Shown here: positions 37,138 through 48,082 of the stretch, piece by piece
Numbering within the stretch: position 1 is the stretch's first letter
Layout of the letters: each line of letters starts with the position of its first letter
Assembly: GCF_020509005.1 (NCBI RefSeq)
Contig: NC_063020.1
Coordinates: 1,178,001 to 1,242,000, forward strand
Reading direction: 5' to 3'
Length of the DNA: 64,000 nt
From: Fulvia fulva
Taxonomy: Eukaryota > Ascomycota > Dothideomycetes > Mycosphaerellales > Mycosphaerellaceae
The notes under the pieces: model-generated
What the model saw: only the letters and a program-made list of their open reading frames with translations
What the model was told of the DNA's origin: nothing
Databases searched by the model: none
Program-made: the position numbers and the translations under genes

Positions 37138-40100
37138 CTACCCTATCTGCAACCCCCCTCGCTTCCGCCTCTTGTCTATCCACTCCTCCGTCTCGCTAGC
37201 GAGGCTAAACTGCTAGAGGTATCCCTACTGTAGTATCTACCGAGAGATTCGGCGAATGTTGCCTTTGTCCCTAATGATTGACTTGTAGTCTCTCCTTCCC
37301 GCTTAGTGCCTCTAATTTCCCCTGCCTCTCGCCCACTACGGGCATCGTAGTAGCATATGTTCTGGGTTTTACGATGGGTAGCCACACTAGTAGGCTGGGC
37401 TATAGATGTCTAGTACGCGTCTTCTAAATAGGTAGGCCCTTAACCCAATGTGTTCGGACCTGATTTGGATCGCTATGCTTGCCTCGGCCCTTGTCAGGTC
37501 CCTATATAGCTGGTAATTGTGTCTCTAGAAGGCTCGGAGCGCTATCGGGCCTGTTGTCTTAGGGGGCTTCTTTTTCCAGTCCTGCTCCTATAGGCAGCTC
37601 GCTATCTGTTCCGCTAGGCTTTAGGTCTTAGCCTTGCTCCCGCCGGCCTAGCGAGTCCTACGCTCCTCCTCTTTTCGTGCTAGCCATTCGGTGCTTGTCT
37701 GTATAGCCGCAAAGGTAGTAAGGTCATCCTCTTTTTGGCTTGTCCTATGTCCGGCCCCTCTCCGGTAGTGGCTTTCTATCTTATTCTTTGCCTCCTAGAT
37801 CGTAGTTTGTACTAGGTAACCTGTCGTCCTTGCCGCGTATTGAATTCTCATTCCCCGGATGTACTGGCCGATTAGTAGTGTTCCTGTCTCTATTTCTACC
37901 GTGCTTGTTAACGTTGTCTTGTATGCGCCTAGTACCCTACGTAGGTTGCCTACCTATGTCCTGTTTAGGGGTTGCTCTATCCGTTTCGGGATCGGCTTGC
38001 CTACGCCTCCTGTTCCCTAAATCTGTGCCCCGTATAGTATAGCTAGTCTGACGATCGCCTTATACATTACTCTTACCTTGTCGAATGTTGCTCCCTATAT
38101 AGATGCCGTAAGTCTCTTTATCGAGGCTTCGTTGACTTGTACTCGACTCTAGGCTTTCTTAACCTATACATTCTAGCTTAGCTTCGGGTCGAGCCAGATC
38201 CCTAGTACTCGTAGCTCCGCTGATAGCTTTGTCTCGTAGCCTTGGATTCTTACCGCCGCCTTTATGTTATAGTATGTTCTCGCTTTACTAAAGTGTATAA
38301 GTTGGTACTTTTCAGGGGCGAACTAGGCACTATGCTTCTTTGCCTACTCCTCGTATTTCTTGTGCCTATCTTCGAGGAGGCGACAGTTCTCTTCTGTCGA
38401 GTCTGACCAGGCTAGGATGTTTGTGTCGTCTACGAACCCCGATGCTAAGGTTTGCGGAGAGGTGAGTAGGGGGATTAGATTAGACATAAATATCAGAAAC
38501 AGGATAGGGGAGAGAGTAGATCTCTGAGGTATTCTAGTCTCTGCCTTTACCGGGTCGGACGTGTACCTTCCTAGGACTAGGTATGTCGTCCGTTCCTAGA
38601 GAAAGGAGTAGACGAACGTCGTTGCCCACTAGGGGATGCCTTTCTACTATAGGATATATATTAGCCTTTGGTGTGAGACGTTGTCGAAGGCTCCTACGAT
38701 GTCGAGGGATAGTAAGGACGCCGCTCGGTTCCTACCGTAGTGCTAGAGGGTCTGAATTTGCTCCGTAATTAGCTCTATTGCTGTTAGTATCGATCGCTAG
38801 CTTCTTCCCCCTATCTGTGTTGCTAGGAGTACGTGGTTGTCCTCGGCTAGCTACGTAAGTCTCTGGGCTACTATCTTTTCTAGGACCTTCCCTATCGTGT
38901 TTAGAAGTGCGATTGGTCTGTACGACTTGGGCTGAGTATAGTCCTCTTTCTGTAGCTTACGTAGCACTACTGTCATAGACTCTCTATACGGCTTCGGGTG
39001 ATACCCTAGCCGTAGGCACGCGGTAAATAGGTTTGCTAGGCTCGGCGCGATCTCTTCTCTACACTCTTTTAGCAGTATATTTAGTATCCTGTCTAGGCCT
39101 AGGGCTTTCCGTCCTTTTAGCTTACTTATAACTCCTGTTACTGTGTTAGAGCTAACCGCCCAATCTATGTCTAGGGGTTCCGGGTATATACTCGGGTCGA
39201 TATCCGTAAGGTCTACCTCTACTTACGTCGAAAAGAAATGGTCGGCTAATGCTTTTGCCTTGCCCCGGGGCGTAGCCTAGGCAATCCCTTCGCGGTCTAC
39301 GATTGGGGGGAAGTGAGGGGTTTGCTGCTCTTTAGGTAGTCGTGCCTATTTAGCAAGTCTCTACATCTGTTCCGGGTTTTCTATAACGAGCCCGATCGTC
39401 GCTCTCTAGTCCTATAGCTTATCGCGTCTTATCTGTGCCTTCTTCTCTTGTGTCGCGCGACAGTATTGCTCCCACGTCTCTTAGGTATACTCCTTCGTCC
39501 ACTGTCGCCTTACCCTTCTAGCCTCCCTTACCTTCGTAGAGCATTTAGGGGTCTAGAAGGCCTTCTGCTACGTTAAGGGCCGGAGTAACGGCGTATATTG
39601 TTCCGCTGCTTGCTATATGACCGAGGTAATTTGTTCCGCTACTTGATCTAGCTAAGCTGTCGTCTCGAGTTCTCTATACTATAGTAGGTTCGCTATTAGG
39701 AAGCCTCTTATGTCGTCCTAGCGTGCCTTCTTCTAGTTACGGCGTGGTTCGCTTGCTAGCTCCTCTATCGCCTTCACCCCTAGCGTCGTTTAGATAGGGA
39801 TATAGTCTGAGGAGGCTTCTAGCGCGTAGTTCGGTCGGCATTAGACTAGTCTCTCTTTAAGTTCTCGTGATAGAAAGCATAGGTCGATCGTGCTTGTACT
39901 AGTACGGGCCTTCCACGTCTCTGTTCCCTTTGGTGTTACTAAGGCCATTCCGTAGCGTACGGTTATATCCAGTAGCTTTTCCCCTAGAAACGCGTACGGG
40001 GGAGTGAATTCGAGTCCCTACCGTAGGTGGTAGAGGTTGAAGTCGCCGAGGAGTACTTACTTTATGTCTTGGCTTAGGGTCCGCTCTAGGTGGGCGAGGG

Positions 40101-40491
40101 TTCCTAGTTCCCTACTCGTCCGACCCCGCGGTGGCGGGTTGTAAACGTTGTGGATCTGGATAGGGCCTTGTGTCGTGTCGATCTAGATTGATGTTATGTC
40201 TCCTAGGTTGCCCTGCTACGGTAGTATAACCTTCTACGACTCAAGGTCTATATTCTTGCTTACGTATATATATGTCCTCGGGATGACGCCTCGTTGGCCC
40301 GCGATTACGGTGTAGTATCTCCGGTCATTACAAATGGCTAGGAGTCCTTCGTAGGGGTTGACCTATAGTTCCTGTACCGCGATAACGTAGTGCCGTAGCG
40401 GGTCTAGCTCTTATAGAAAGTGGCGCTGGACCTTGTCCCTACTTTTGTTTACGTTGTACTATACGATAGTAATGTCGTCGTATAGTATCAT
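37138..40491 (-). pseudogene. LINE B2 ORF2: endonuclease-reverse transcriptase
   Basis: 3354 nt, from ATG at 40491-40489 to TAG at 37140-37138. This is the same length as in B1, so no net indels separate the two copies. EEP endonuclease first, then RT with FVDDTN at 38436-38419, and a C-terminal zinc-finger-like segment. The encoded protein would nick target DNA and reverse transcribe LINE RNA on chromatin in the nucleus. Internal stops such as the TAG three codons into the conserved TIV-stop-YNV segment show it is not translatable as one product. The start overlaps the ORF1 stop as ATGA. Confidence 0.9.
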
Positions 40492-42038
40492 TCGTTATCC
40501 GTGAGGTCCATTTCCGTGCTAACCTGCTGTGTCTCCTGAGCCTGTATCTCGCTGTCCGGCTGGCCCTAGGGCCGCTAGGGCGCCCCAAAGATTCGCATTT
40601 AGCCTAGTTCGTTAGCGGCCCGGTTAAGGTGTCGAGGCCTACCGGGAGGTGGATACGTTTGCGGTTAGGTTCCCTTATTCGTCTCTTCTGCCCTCTTCCT
40701 TTTGCTCGGTTCGAAGCCCTTGTCTACGGTAGGTCCCTCCTGCTACCGTTAGGGGTACCTAGCTAGTGTAGAAATCCTTGCTTGCCTCGCTCGTTCTTGT
40801 GCTACTATTCTAGTTGGGCATTGGCTTGAATACGCTAGGTGCCTTCTGCCGTAGTATGTACACCTACTCTCCTTTTTTGGGCATTCCCTTCCCTAGTATA
40901 GGCCTGCGTAGTGAGGACACCTTGGGGTCTTCTCCCCGTATTTTAGGGCTATGTGACCGTACTGTTGGCATTAGAAGCATTGTAGTACCCCGTGGCTGCT
41001 CTAATAGATCTCCGTGTCCATTCTCTCGCAGTTCTAGAATAGCCCATTATCTAGTATCTAGTTAGCTTGTTCCGCTGTCTCTACCTAGATGATAAGCGAT
41101 GAGTGTGTCTTTTCTCGGTCTACTGTCTTGTGCAGCCATGCCGCCTTCGTTAGTCGTACTCCTAGGGAGGTGTTCTAGTTCTATACTTAGAGGTAGGGAA
41201 GGTCTTCGACCTTGAATGTCCTAGGGACCCCGTAGGCGATGACGGTATACTGTTAGTAGGAGACTCGTGCCGACTTCGCGACTTTAGTAGTCCACTCCTT
41301 ATAGGTCTCTAGCTTTCGTCTATTAGACTCTTGTGCGGTAAAGAGTCTCACTACGCCTGTTGCCTCTACCCTCGCTCCAACTACCTCCTTTTGGCCGATT
41401 CTATCGACAATCTCCTTGCTTGTTAGGGCTGCGATTTCTTGTTTTTCCGCCGGATCAGTAATGTATAGGCGTACCGCCTTGCTTGCCTTCGGAGGGGGTT
41501 GATTCTTACCTGCTACTACTGTTGCCTATGTAGTTGGTCTCTAGGCTACTTTCTGTGTTACTTGTTGGATTGTTTTCGGGATTTGGTGTAATAGCGCTTT
41601 TAGCGCTCCTAGTAGCTATGCTATAGTGTTCTTATATGTCCGGGCTAGGTGTTCGCCATCCCCTAGCAAGTCTTCCGCCTCCGTATATAGGGTCGTCTAC
41701 GCTATATTGTTTGTCGTTAGCCTCTGCTTTCTATATAGTGGGCCTTGGCTTGTGTCCTAGGTTTTTCCTTAGTCTGTTCCCCGGTTTAACTCTTAGTGTA
41801 GAGTGTTCGTAAGGCTGTGGCTCTCGTTAGTTGCTATCCTTCGCTGCTGTTCGGGGTCGCGCTTCCTAATTAGGCAGTTGTCCTCCGCAACTCCGCAACT
41901 CTAGGGTCTGCCTTTAGGGGAACGGAACCTCAGTTTTGGGGTTCTTTGTACCACGATTGCGCCGCCGCTAGCGCAGGCGGGTCGCTGCTGCTTGAGTGGA
42001 TTGCTCGCCTTGATAAGGGCTGTCGAATGAATGGTCCT
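40488..42038 (-). pseudogene. LINE B2 ORF1: gag-like protein with zinc knuckles
   Basis: The frame ends at TGA 40490-40488 and is traceable without net frameshift upstream to at least 42038 (516 codons); the start is not determined and no clear ATG is seen. Segments include KAVRLYITDPAEKQEIAALT and a CCHC series near 40980-40830 in which some Cys/His codons are Tyr, followed by a basic tail (SKRKRAEETNKG). Stops are TAA/TAG in CA contexts. The function expected from the family is RNA binding and particle formation. Confidence 0.8.
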
Positions 42039-42097
42039 CGTCCGCTATAGGTGCGCGGCAAAAAATCCGTTTGTTCGGGGGGCGAATATAGTTATCT

Positions 42098-42114
42098 CCT
42101 CCCTAGCTATATAG
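42098..42114. repeat. LINE A2 target-site duplication, left (shared with B2)
   Basis: cctccctagctatatag, 17 bases, repeated at 48066-48082. The last 15 bases are also the B2 duplication. Confidence 0.88.
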
Positions 42115-42287
42115 ATAGATAGATTTGTCATTCCCCTGTTCTAGGACCCTATCCGGCCTATGTAGGTATATATCTATTGTTATGTACAAAGGGAAACCCG
42201 AATAGGTGAAAACCCTTCCCGCCCCCGACTACTCCTTGTCTAGTTTAGCTTTCCCTCTGAACGTACGTAGTCTATGTCACTACCCCG

Positions 42288-45200
42288 TTAGCCCCCGCTC
42301 CCAGCCGGTCTCGTCGCGCTACGTCGTGTCCTCTCTTCCTGTACTGTTCCTACTAGGCGGTACTGTTCTAGCCAGCCCTTCTCTAGTATCTAGTTCGTAA
42401 TGCGCCGTAGGTCCTTAGCGTTGTTAAGAAGTGCCCCAATCGTCCGGTTCCTCGCCTTTGCTATCCACTCCCCCCTTCCTAGCGACCACCTCGGACAGAC
42501 GAGGAGTGCGTGCCGTACGTTCTAGGAGCGATAGCCGTAGGGGTAGCTAGTATTCGTGTATCCTAGAACCTTCCTCTATGATAGGTACCCCTAGAGGCCG
42601 ATGTGTTCGCTTCGCAGTTGGGTTGCTATACTACTCTGTGCCCTCGTAAGGCGGTAGTAGATAAGCTTCGGGGGGTGCTTGACCGCGGATTTTGTAGCTG
42701 ACCATTCCTTAGGTTGTCCCGCTGGCTAAGGGCGTCCACTATGCCCTACAACCTGGTTGTTCCACCTCTCTTTCCATAGTTGCTCTATAAACGATTTCTC
42801 ACCTTCCCATTATGTTGCTAGCTGTTCGTCCCTTGCCCGGTAGTTCGGCTCGTTTCCGGGTCGAATGCCCCTATGCGCTAGTACTGATTCGCGGGCCCTT
42901 GCGACTGTACTGGCGATGACCTTCTGTACTAGGTACTGTGCCGACTTGCCTAAGTAGGAGGTCCGTAGTCCCTGGATGTATACGTCGATCGGCGGTATAG
43001 CGGTCTCGTGCTCAAGCATCCTCGTTAGTGTCGACTTATATGCCCCGGTGACCTTCCTTAGGCATTGGTTTTAGATCTTCGCTAGCGGCGCGACGAGTCC
43101 CTTCGATAGGCAGGCCCTCTCGCCTAAGGACCACACTTGGCTGCTATAGGTAAGGACTGGCCGTACAATAGCCGTATATAGAAGTCGTGACTGCCGGAAG
43201 TCCGCCCCCCATGTGGACGCAGTGAGCCTCTGGCATGATGCCATATTCTGTTCAGCTTTCCGTAATATTGCCTGTACGTGCTTCCTCCACCGTAGCGCCG
43301 GGTCCACCCATAGTCCGAGGATCCTGAGCTGATTTGCCGGGTTAGTCGTGTGCCCCTGTATCTAGATAGAAGCTTGCATATTGTGGAACCGTGGCCGGCG
43401 CGTAAAGTGTATCAGATTGTACTTTTCTGGGGCAAACCGAGCCCCGTGCCTCCTAGCCCAGTCCTCGCAGATCTTGTGCTTCTCTTCTAGTAGCCTACAG
43501 TTCTCCTTAGTCGAGGAAGACCACGCTAGGATGTTTGTGTCGTCTACGAAGCCGCTCGTAGCGGTGTTCTGGGATTCTAGGGCTGGGAGTAGCGTCGCTA
43601 TAAAGAAGAGGAACAGAATAGGTGCTAGCGTTAAGCCTTGCGGGATTCTAGTGTGGACTGCTTGAAATGGGCTTCTGTACTAGCCGACCAGGATCGACGT
43701 ACTACGGTTTTGGAGGTAGGACCGTACGAAGTTGACAAGCCACTCAGGGAGTCCTTTCGACCTTAGGATGTAGAGTAGCCGCGGGTGTGACACGTAGTCG
43801 AAGGCTCCCGATATGTCTAGGCTAAGTAAGGAAGCCACCTTGTCCCTATTCTTATACTAGATGGCCTTTACCTAAGAGGTGATAAGTTCTATCGCGGATA
43901 GCGTCGATCGCTGTAGGCGCGCACCCATCTAGGTGTCCGGGAGTAGGGAGTGTTCCTCTGCCGCCTCGGAGAGTCTCGTTGTAACCAGCTTCTCAAGCGC
44001 CTTCCCAAGAGTGTTAAGGAGCGCAATTGGGCGGTACGACTTCACCTGCGTATAGTCTTCCTTCTGCGGCTTGCGTAGGACCACTGTCGTCGATTGTTTA
44101 AAAGCTATCGGGTAGTACCCGGTCTGTAGGTAGGCGTTGAAGATCGCTACAACTGCTAGGGCTAGTTGATCTCTACACTTCTTTAGTAGCTCGTTTGGGA
44201 TCCCATCCGGCCCCGGGGCTTTCTTCGCCGGCAACTTCCTTAGCACAGCGGCAACTTCTCCCTCGGACACCTCCTGTTGGACCGCGATGCTAGGGGCTAG
44301 GGGAGTAGAGCTGTTTATGTCGCTTAGATCAGCCTCGACTGGGGGCGGGAAGAACTTGCTAGCCAGTAGACGCGCCTTGGCCTCGGGGTCGCTAACCGGG
44401 CCACTAGGCGATTGTAGCGCTGGGATAGAGAAGGAGGGGCCCTGTGTAGGGTCCTGTCGGGCCCATTTCGCTAGCTTCCACATCCTCTCTGGCTTGCCGG
44501 CGATTTCTTCCACTGTGGCCCTCTAGCCGACTGCTTTCTCCCTTCGTATTATGGCTTTCTTCTGTTGGCATGCCTCCCTATATACGTTCTAGGCCTCCTT
44601 GCTATGGCTGCTCGTCCACACCCGGCGGGCTCTCCTTGCTTCTCTTACTACCGCAGTGTACTCCGGCGTCCAGTATGGTTTGGACCATGTCGTTGGTTGG
44701 GCAAGCGGAACGTGAAGTGAGGTCGCTTTTCTTATTTCGTCTGTCAACCCCTAGACTGCTTCGTCTATCTCGTCTTTACTGTTGTATTGCTGCTACGCGA
44801 TCTGGACTAGCCTCTTAGAGTCATCGAGGTACGCCTAGATGTTGGCCCAGTGGGCCTTTCCCCAGTTTGGCTTAGGGGTTCCCGCTGGTGTGCGTTGTAT
44901 CTGTGTCGCAATAGAGGTCCTGACTGGCATGTGGTCTGACGACGCCTCGAGTTCATGTTCGATCCCACAGTAGGTTACCGTGTAGTAGTGGCTATCTGAG
45001 ATCCAGGAGAGGTCGATCGTGCCTTGGAGTCCCCCTTCTCTTCCAGGTGCCCAGGTCCTTCGGGGTATTGAGGGCAATTGCGTTGCTCGCCATCAAGTCG
45101 AGTACTTCGTCGGCTATAGGGTGCGGCTGCATAAGGCTTTCCTAGGAAGGGTGGTGTATGTTGAAGTCTCCTACTACGATGTGGCACCCTTGTCTCTTGA

Positions 45201-45600
45201 GCGCACTGTCTAGGTGTCTACAGACCCCTAGGTCGCGGCTAGACCTCGAGGCTAGCGGTTGCATATATAGGTTGTGTATCCAGGTGCTACCCACGTGGAG
45301 GGAGGTAATATCGCCCCCGCCTTCTTCGTCTACGTAGTACACTACCTCCCAGTCGGATTCTAGTATGTCCTTGCTGACATAGAAGCACGTGCGGGGTCTG
45401 CCGTCGCCTCGTAGGCATGTCGTATAGCCTAGTAACTTGCAGGTCGTTGGTCTCTTATAGTGCGGGTTAATCCATGGCTCCTAGATTGCAAGGACGTGGT
45501 GGACGCGCGGGTCCGCCTCGTGTAGGAAATGGTTCTGGACTATATCCTTGCTATAGTTGACGTTATACTGGATGATACTAAGCGTGTCGAGGCTAGTCAT
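42288..45600 (-). pseudogene. LINE A2 ORF2: endonuclease-reverse transcriptase
   Basis: ATG at 45600-45598 (MTSLDTLSIIQYNVNYSKD), stop TAA at 42290-42288. EEP endonuclease with VVGDFNIHHP (about 45185-45151) and ASSDHMPV (44944-44922); RT with KKAPGPDGIPNELLKKC (about 44220-44170), RPIALLNTLGKALEKLV and FVDDTN (43550-43533); post-RT region (RPVLTYSSQVWSLG); C-terminal CPCGYRS and HALLVCPRW. Long clean stretches remain, e.g. 194 codons at 44513-43929. One extra T near 45030 compared with A1 makes the length 3313 nt and shifts the frame inside the endonuclease, besides several TAG stops. Confidence 0.92.
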
Positions 45601-47062
45601 CGGTATCGACAATCATTTCCTCTGTATCGTCCTGTGTCCTACTACCCTGTGCGTCCTGGTCTACGCCTATCGGCTGTGTACTAAAGGGGAGCCGGGCCTA
45701 GTTAGATTCCCTCGCCGTAGCTAGCAGAGCACGTGGCCTCCCGTACGCCCTAGGTTGCGCATCCTTTACATCGTTCTCGGCCCTAGGGCGCTTGTGCCCG
45801 ACCGCCGCTAGTTAGTTCCGGTGTGGGCTAGCCTCACGGTCGCCGTAGAATCTTAGGGCGACGGTTCTGTTTGTGATTGCCTTGTTTTTCGCTAGTTTCC
45901 GCTGTGGGCATTCCGTACTATACGATAGGTAGTGCCCCGGACAGTTCGCGCACCGTCTCGTAGTCGATGTACAGTCCCTAGATATATAGTCTCCTATACA
46001 GTTCGAGCAGGCCTACTTGTTTGTACACGTGTAGGTTTGGTGTCCATACTGTTGGCATTTGAAGCATTGGAGGACACGAAAGGATGAGGAGTGCTTTTCT
46101 ACTGTCTTGAGGCTGTATTGCTAGACCAGGCCTTGTTCTATCGCTAGATCCGCCGCTTTCGCGTCTTGTAGCCATACTATTAGCGCCGAGGCCTTCTTGC
46201 CTTCTGGCCATTTCCTATGGAGCCAAGTCGCCTTCTAGATTGGAGAGTTAAGAGTGACCGGGTTGTCCTCTTAGAGAGCGCGTAGGTGACCCTAGTTGGT
46301 TAGGTCAAACTCCTTAGGCATGTCGTGGACTAGGATCGTGAATTGTTTCGTTAAGACCTTCGCTAATGCCGCAACCTTAGATGCCCACTATAGCTGTGCC
46401 TCTAGGTGCCTCCTAGCAGTAGTAGAGCTAGTATAGATCTGTAGAGTGCCGTTAGACTGTTGGTTCACTGCGACCACCCCTAGTTAGTTGATTCGTTAGG
46501 CGAGCTCCTTGTTCGATAGCTTCGTAACTTCGGCCTGGTCTTCCTTTGCTACAATACGGATCGTAACTGTATCGTGCGTTAGGCGGGGGCCTAGTATCGA
46601 TGCCGCGACCGATGCCTAGCTATAGGGGTGTTGATTCCGGGTGGCCTTGCTAATCGCCTAGGACGTCGTCCTCATTTCTTGTTGCCCTCGGTGATACGAC
46701 AGTACAAGCGCCGTGCGTAGCTAAGTGATCATTACCTATAGAGACCGGTAAGGGAGCTGATCGTTAGTTTCCATACTTTTTGCGTCCTCTATAAGTTGCT
46801 GCCAGTTGTCTTAAGGGGGCTTCGCCTATAGGGCCGTAGGCGCCGTTAGTGCCGTAGCCTGGGCTGCTATTGCCTAGGAGTTGCCTAATGTAGCTAGGCA
46901 CCTCCGCGGCGTTTGGAGCTGAAGAAACAGGGTGAAGAGAGCTTCAAGCTGTCCAGATTGAATGAGGTAGAGCTCCCTTAGTCCTAGGGCAAGGAAGGAA
47001 TCGTATTTAGCAAGCTAGCTACGAGATAAGGTGACAAGTCTTAACCGCGCTTTCCCACTCAT
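45593..47062 (-). pseudogene. LINE A2 ORF1: gag-like protein with zinc knuckles
   Basis: 1470 nt (490 codons), ATG at 47062 chosen because it is in frame with the shared ORF1 body and follows the long leader; it gives MSGKARLRLVTLS. The body begins LGLRELYLIQSGQ (about 46990). The CCHC knuckles are CFKCQQYGHQTYTC (46066-46025), then CSNCIGDYISRDC with Tyr in the His place, and CANCPGHYLSYSTEC (to about 45925). The stop TAG (45595-45593) overlaps the ORF2 ATG. About a dozen RIP-type stops. The first about 24 codons differ from the A1 N-terminus. Confidence 0.82.
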
Positions 47063-47460
47063 CTAGCACCACCGTGTAGCCTCGTTTCGAGAGGTTAGCC
47101 CGGAGCAAAAGCTTCCCTCTACGCCCTCCCTCCCTGTTTGCTCCTTAAGCCAATATCCACCTCTATAGGCCTAAGCCCTTTAGTGCTCTCTATTGACCGA
47201 CATACGCATCCGTCCTCTCGGGCTGTATAGACAGTGTCAGCCGTCGCTGCCAGTGTACACTACGCCCTAGGTTTTGACGCCCTTCGCGTTACCGCAGCCT
47301 ATCTCTAGAAAGCGGCCGTCTATGCCTCGTAGGTTTGCTCGGGGCACACACCACGCCGGGCAGCGTACTCCTTACGTTTCCACCTACTAACCAATATGAA
47401 GTTCCTTATCACCCTGCCCTCGATCCTCCCCGATCACAGAACTAATCCACTTGCATTATA

Positions 47461-47517
47461 CGTCTTTTCCCCGTCCTAACAGCCGTCTTTTCCTTGCTTA
47501 GGCTATCGTCTTTTCCT
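47461..47517. repeat. Short tandem array with core cgtcttttcc
   Basis: The core cgtcttttcc occurs three times at roughly 22-26-base spacing (cgtcttttccccgtc, cgtcttttccttgct, cgtcttttcctcgtc). Confidence 0.7.
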
Positions 47518-47680
47518 CGTCGCAATCTACTATGTCAGACTAGGTGCGTTGTGTAGCGGGATAGGCAGTGCCTTAGGCAAAACCCTCGTTCCTATACCGG
47601 GTGTTTAACAGGCCCTTATAGGCTTCGTCGCGTGTCCACCTACCCACCGCATTGCCCGCTAGCAAACACCAGATTGTTTC

Positions 47681-47770
47681 GTAGTCCGCTCGACGCCGTT
47701 GTATAGTCCGCTCAGTTGTTGTTCTATAGTCCGCTCGTCCAATGTTCGTCGCTTAGCCCGCTCGGTTTAC
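47681..47770. repeat. Tandem array with core tagtccgctc
   Basis: Four units spaced about 21-27 bases: gtagtccgctcg, tatagtccgctcag, tatagtccgctcg, ttagcccgctcgg. The last unit shares accgagcgggcta (reverse strand) with the Fot1-like terminal repeats at 54601 and 55723. Confidence 0.75.
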
Positions 47771-48065
47771 GGTCTCCGGAGGTAAAAATTCTGCACTTAT
47801 ACTAGAGGTGTCCTATCGAGCGTATAGGCCACGGTTCCGCGCCCTTCTTACACGTAGAAAGAAGAGGGACTCGCTCCCGACACGAGTACACGCTCGTCGG
47901 ATGGTTTTTATACCCGTTTTACTAGTAGTCCTCTGTTCGCCGCGGCTTCGCCTACGCTACGCGCCCGTCGCGCCCACGACGCTCTAGCGTGAGAATACTT
48001 GGCTCTCTCGTAGCTAGACGAGAGGTTCGTAGCCGACACCACGTACAGGTGATTCTCGTCGTCGA

Positions 48066-48082
48066 CCTCCCTAGCTATATAG
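48066..48082. repeat. LINE A2 target-site duplication, right
   Basis: cctccctagctatatag; Copia-2 gag resumes directly after it. Confidence 0.88.

Larger units (their letters stand above)
36949..42099 (-). mobile_element. LINE B2, Tad1/I-like non-LTR retrotransposon
   Basis: About 5.15 kb, minus strand, in the Copia-2 gag. The 3' end (left) carries TATC repeats and the 5' end is at 42099. It has ORF1 and ORF2 like B1, from which it differs mainly by transitions. It keeps ATG start codons that B1 has lost. Inserted before LINE A2, because the A2 duplication includes two bases (cc, 42098-42099) of the B2 5' end. Confidence 0.92.
42115..48065 (-). mobile_element. LINE A2, Tad1/I-like non-LTR retrotransposon
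   Basis: 5951 bases, minus strand, inserted exactly at the target duplication of LINE B2. From the 5' end (right): a GC-rich 1.0-kb leader, ORF1 (47062-45593), ORF2 (45600-42288), a 3' untranslated region and a TATC tail. It is the longest and least RIP-affected LINE A copy here, but still has RIP-type stops. The body matches A1 and A3; the part beyond 46990 is unique in the window. Confidence 0.92.
47063..48065 (-). promoter_or_regulatory. LINE A2 5' leader with tandem repeats
   Basis: GC-rich, with many surviving CpA/TpG, unlike the rest of the window. It lies inside the A2 target duplication, so it came with the element. It holds two short repeat arrays (47461-47517; 47681-47770) and, near 47916-47903 on the element strand, a TATAAAAA box. 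A LINE leader must contain an internal promoter; these are candidates only. I see no conserved protein. Confidence 0.6.

Noticed and set aside
40814..41065. Plus-strand frame, and its twin at 15716-15477 minus
   Set aside because: Both are antisense to the zinc-knuckle part of LINE B ORF1; conserved only because the ORF1 strand is.
43381..43665. Plus-strand open frame of 94 codons
   Set aside because: Antisense to the LINE A2 RT around FVDD; no independent motif.
44287..44526. Plus-strand open frame of 79 codons
   Set aside because: Antisense to the LINE A2 RT frame (44513-43929 minus), which carries the conserved RT residues.
47681..47770. CRISPR-like spaced repeats
   Set aside because: Units are short, unequal and few, and lie in a LINE leader of a fungal genome.
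46998..48065. Possible host gene in the GC-rich kilobase
   Set aside because: No frame with a recognisable domain, and the segment lies within the LINE A2 target duplication.
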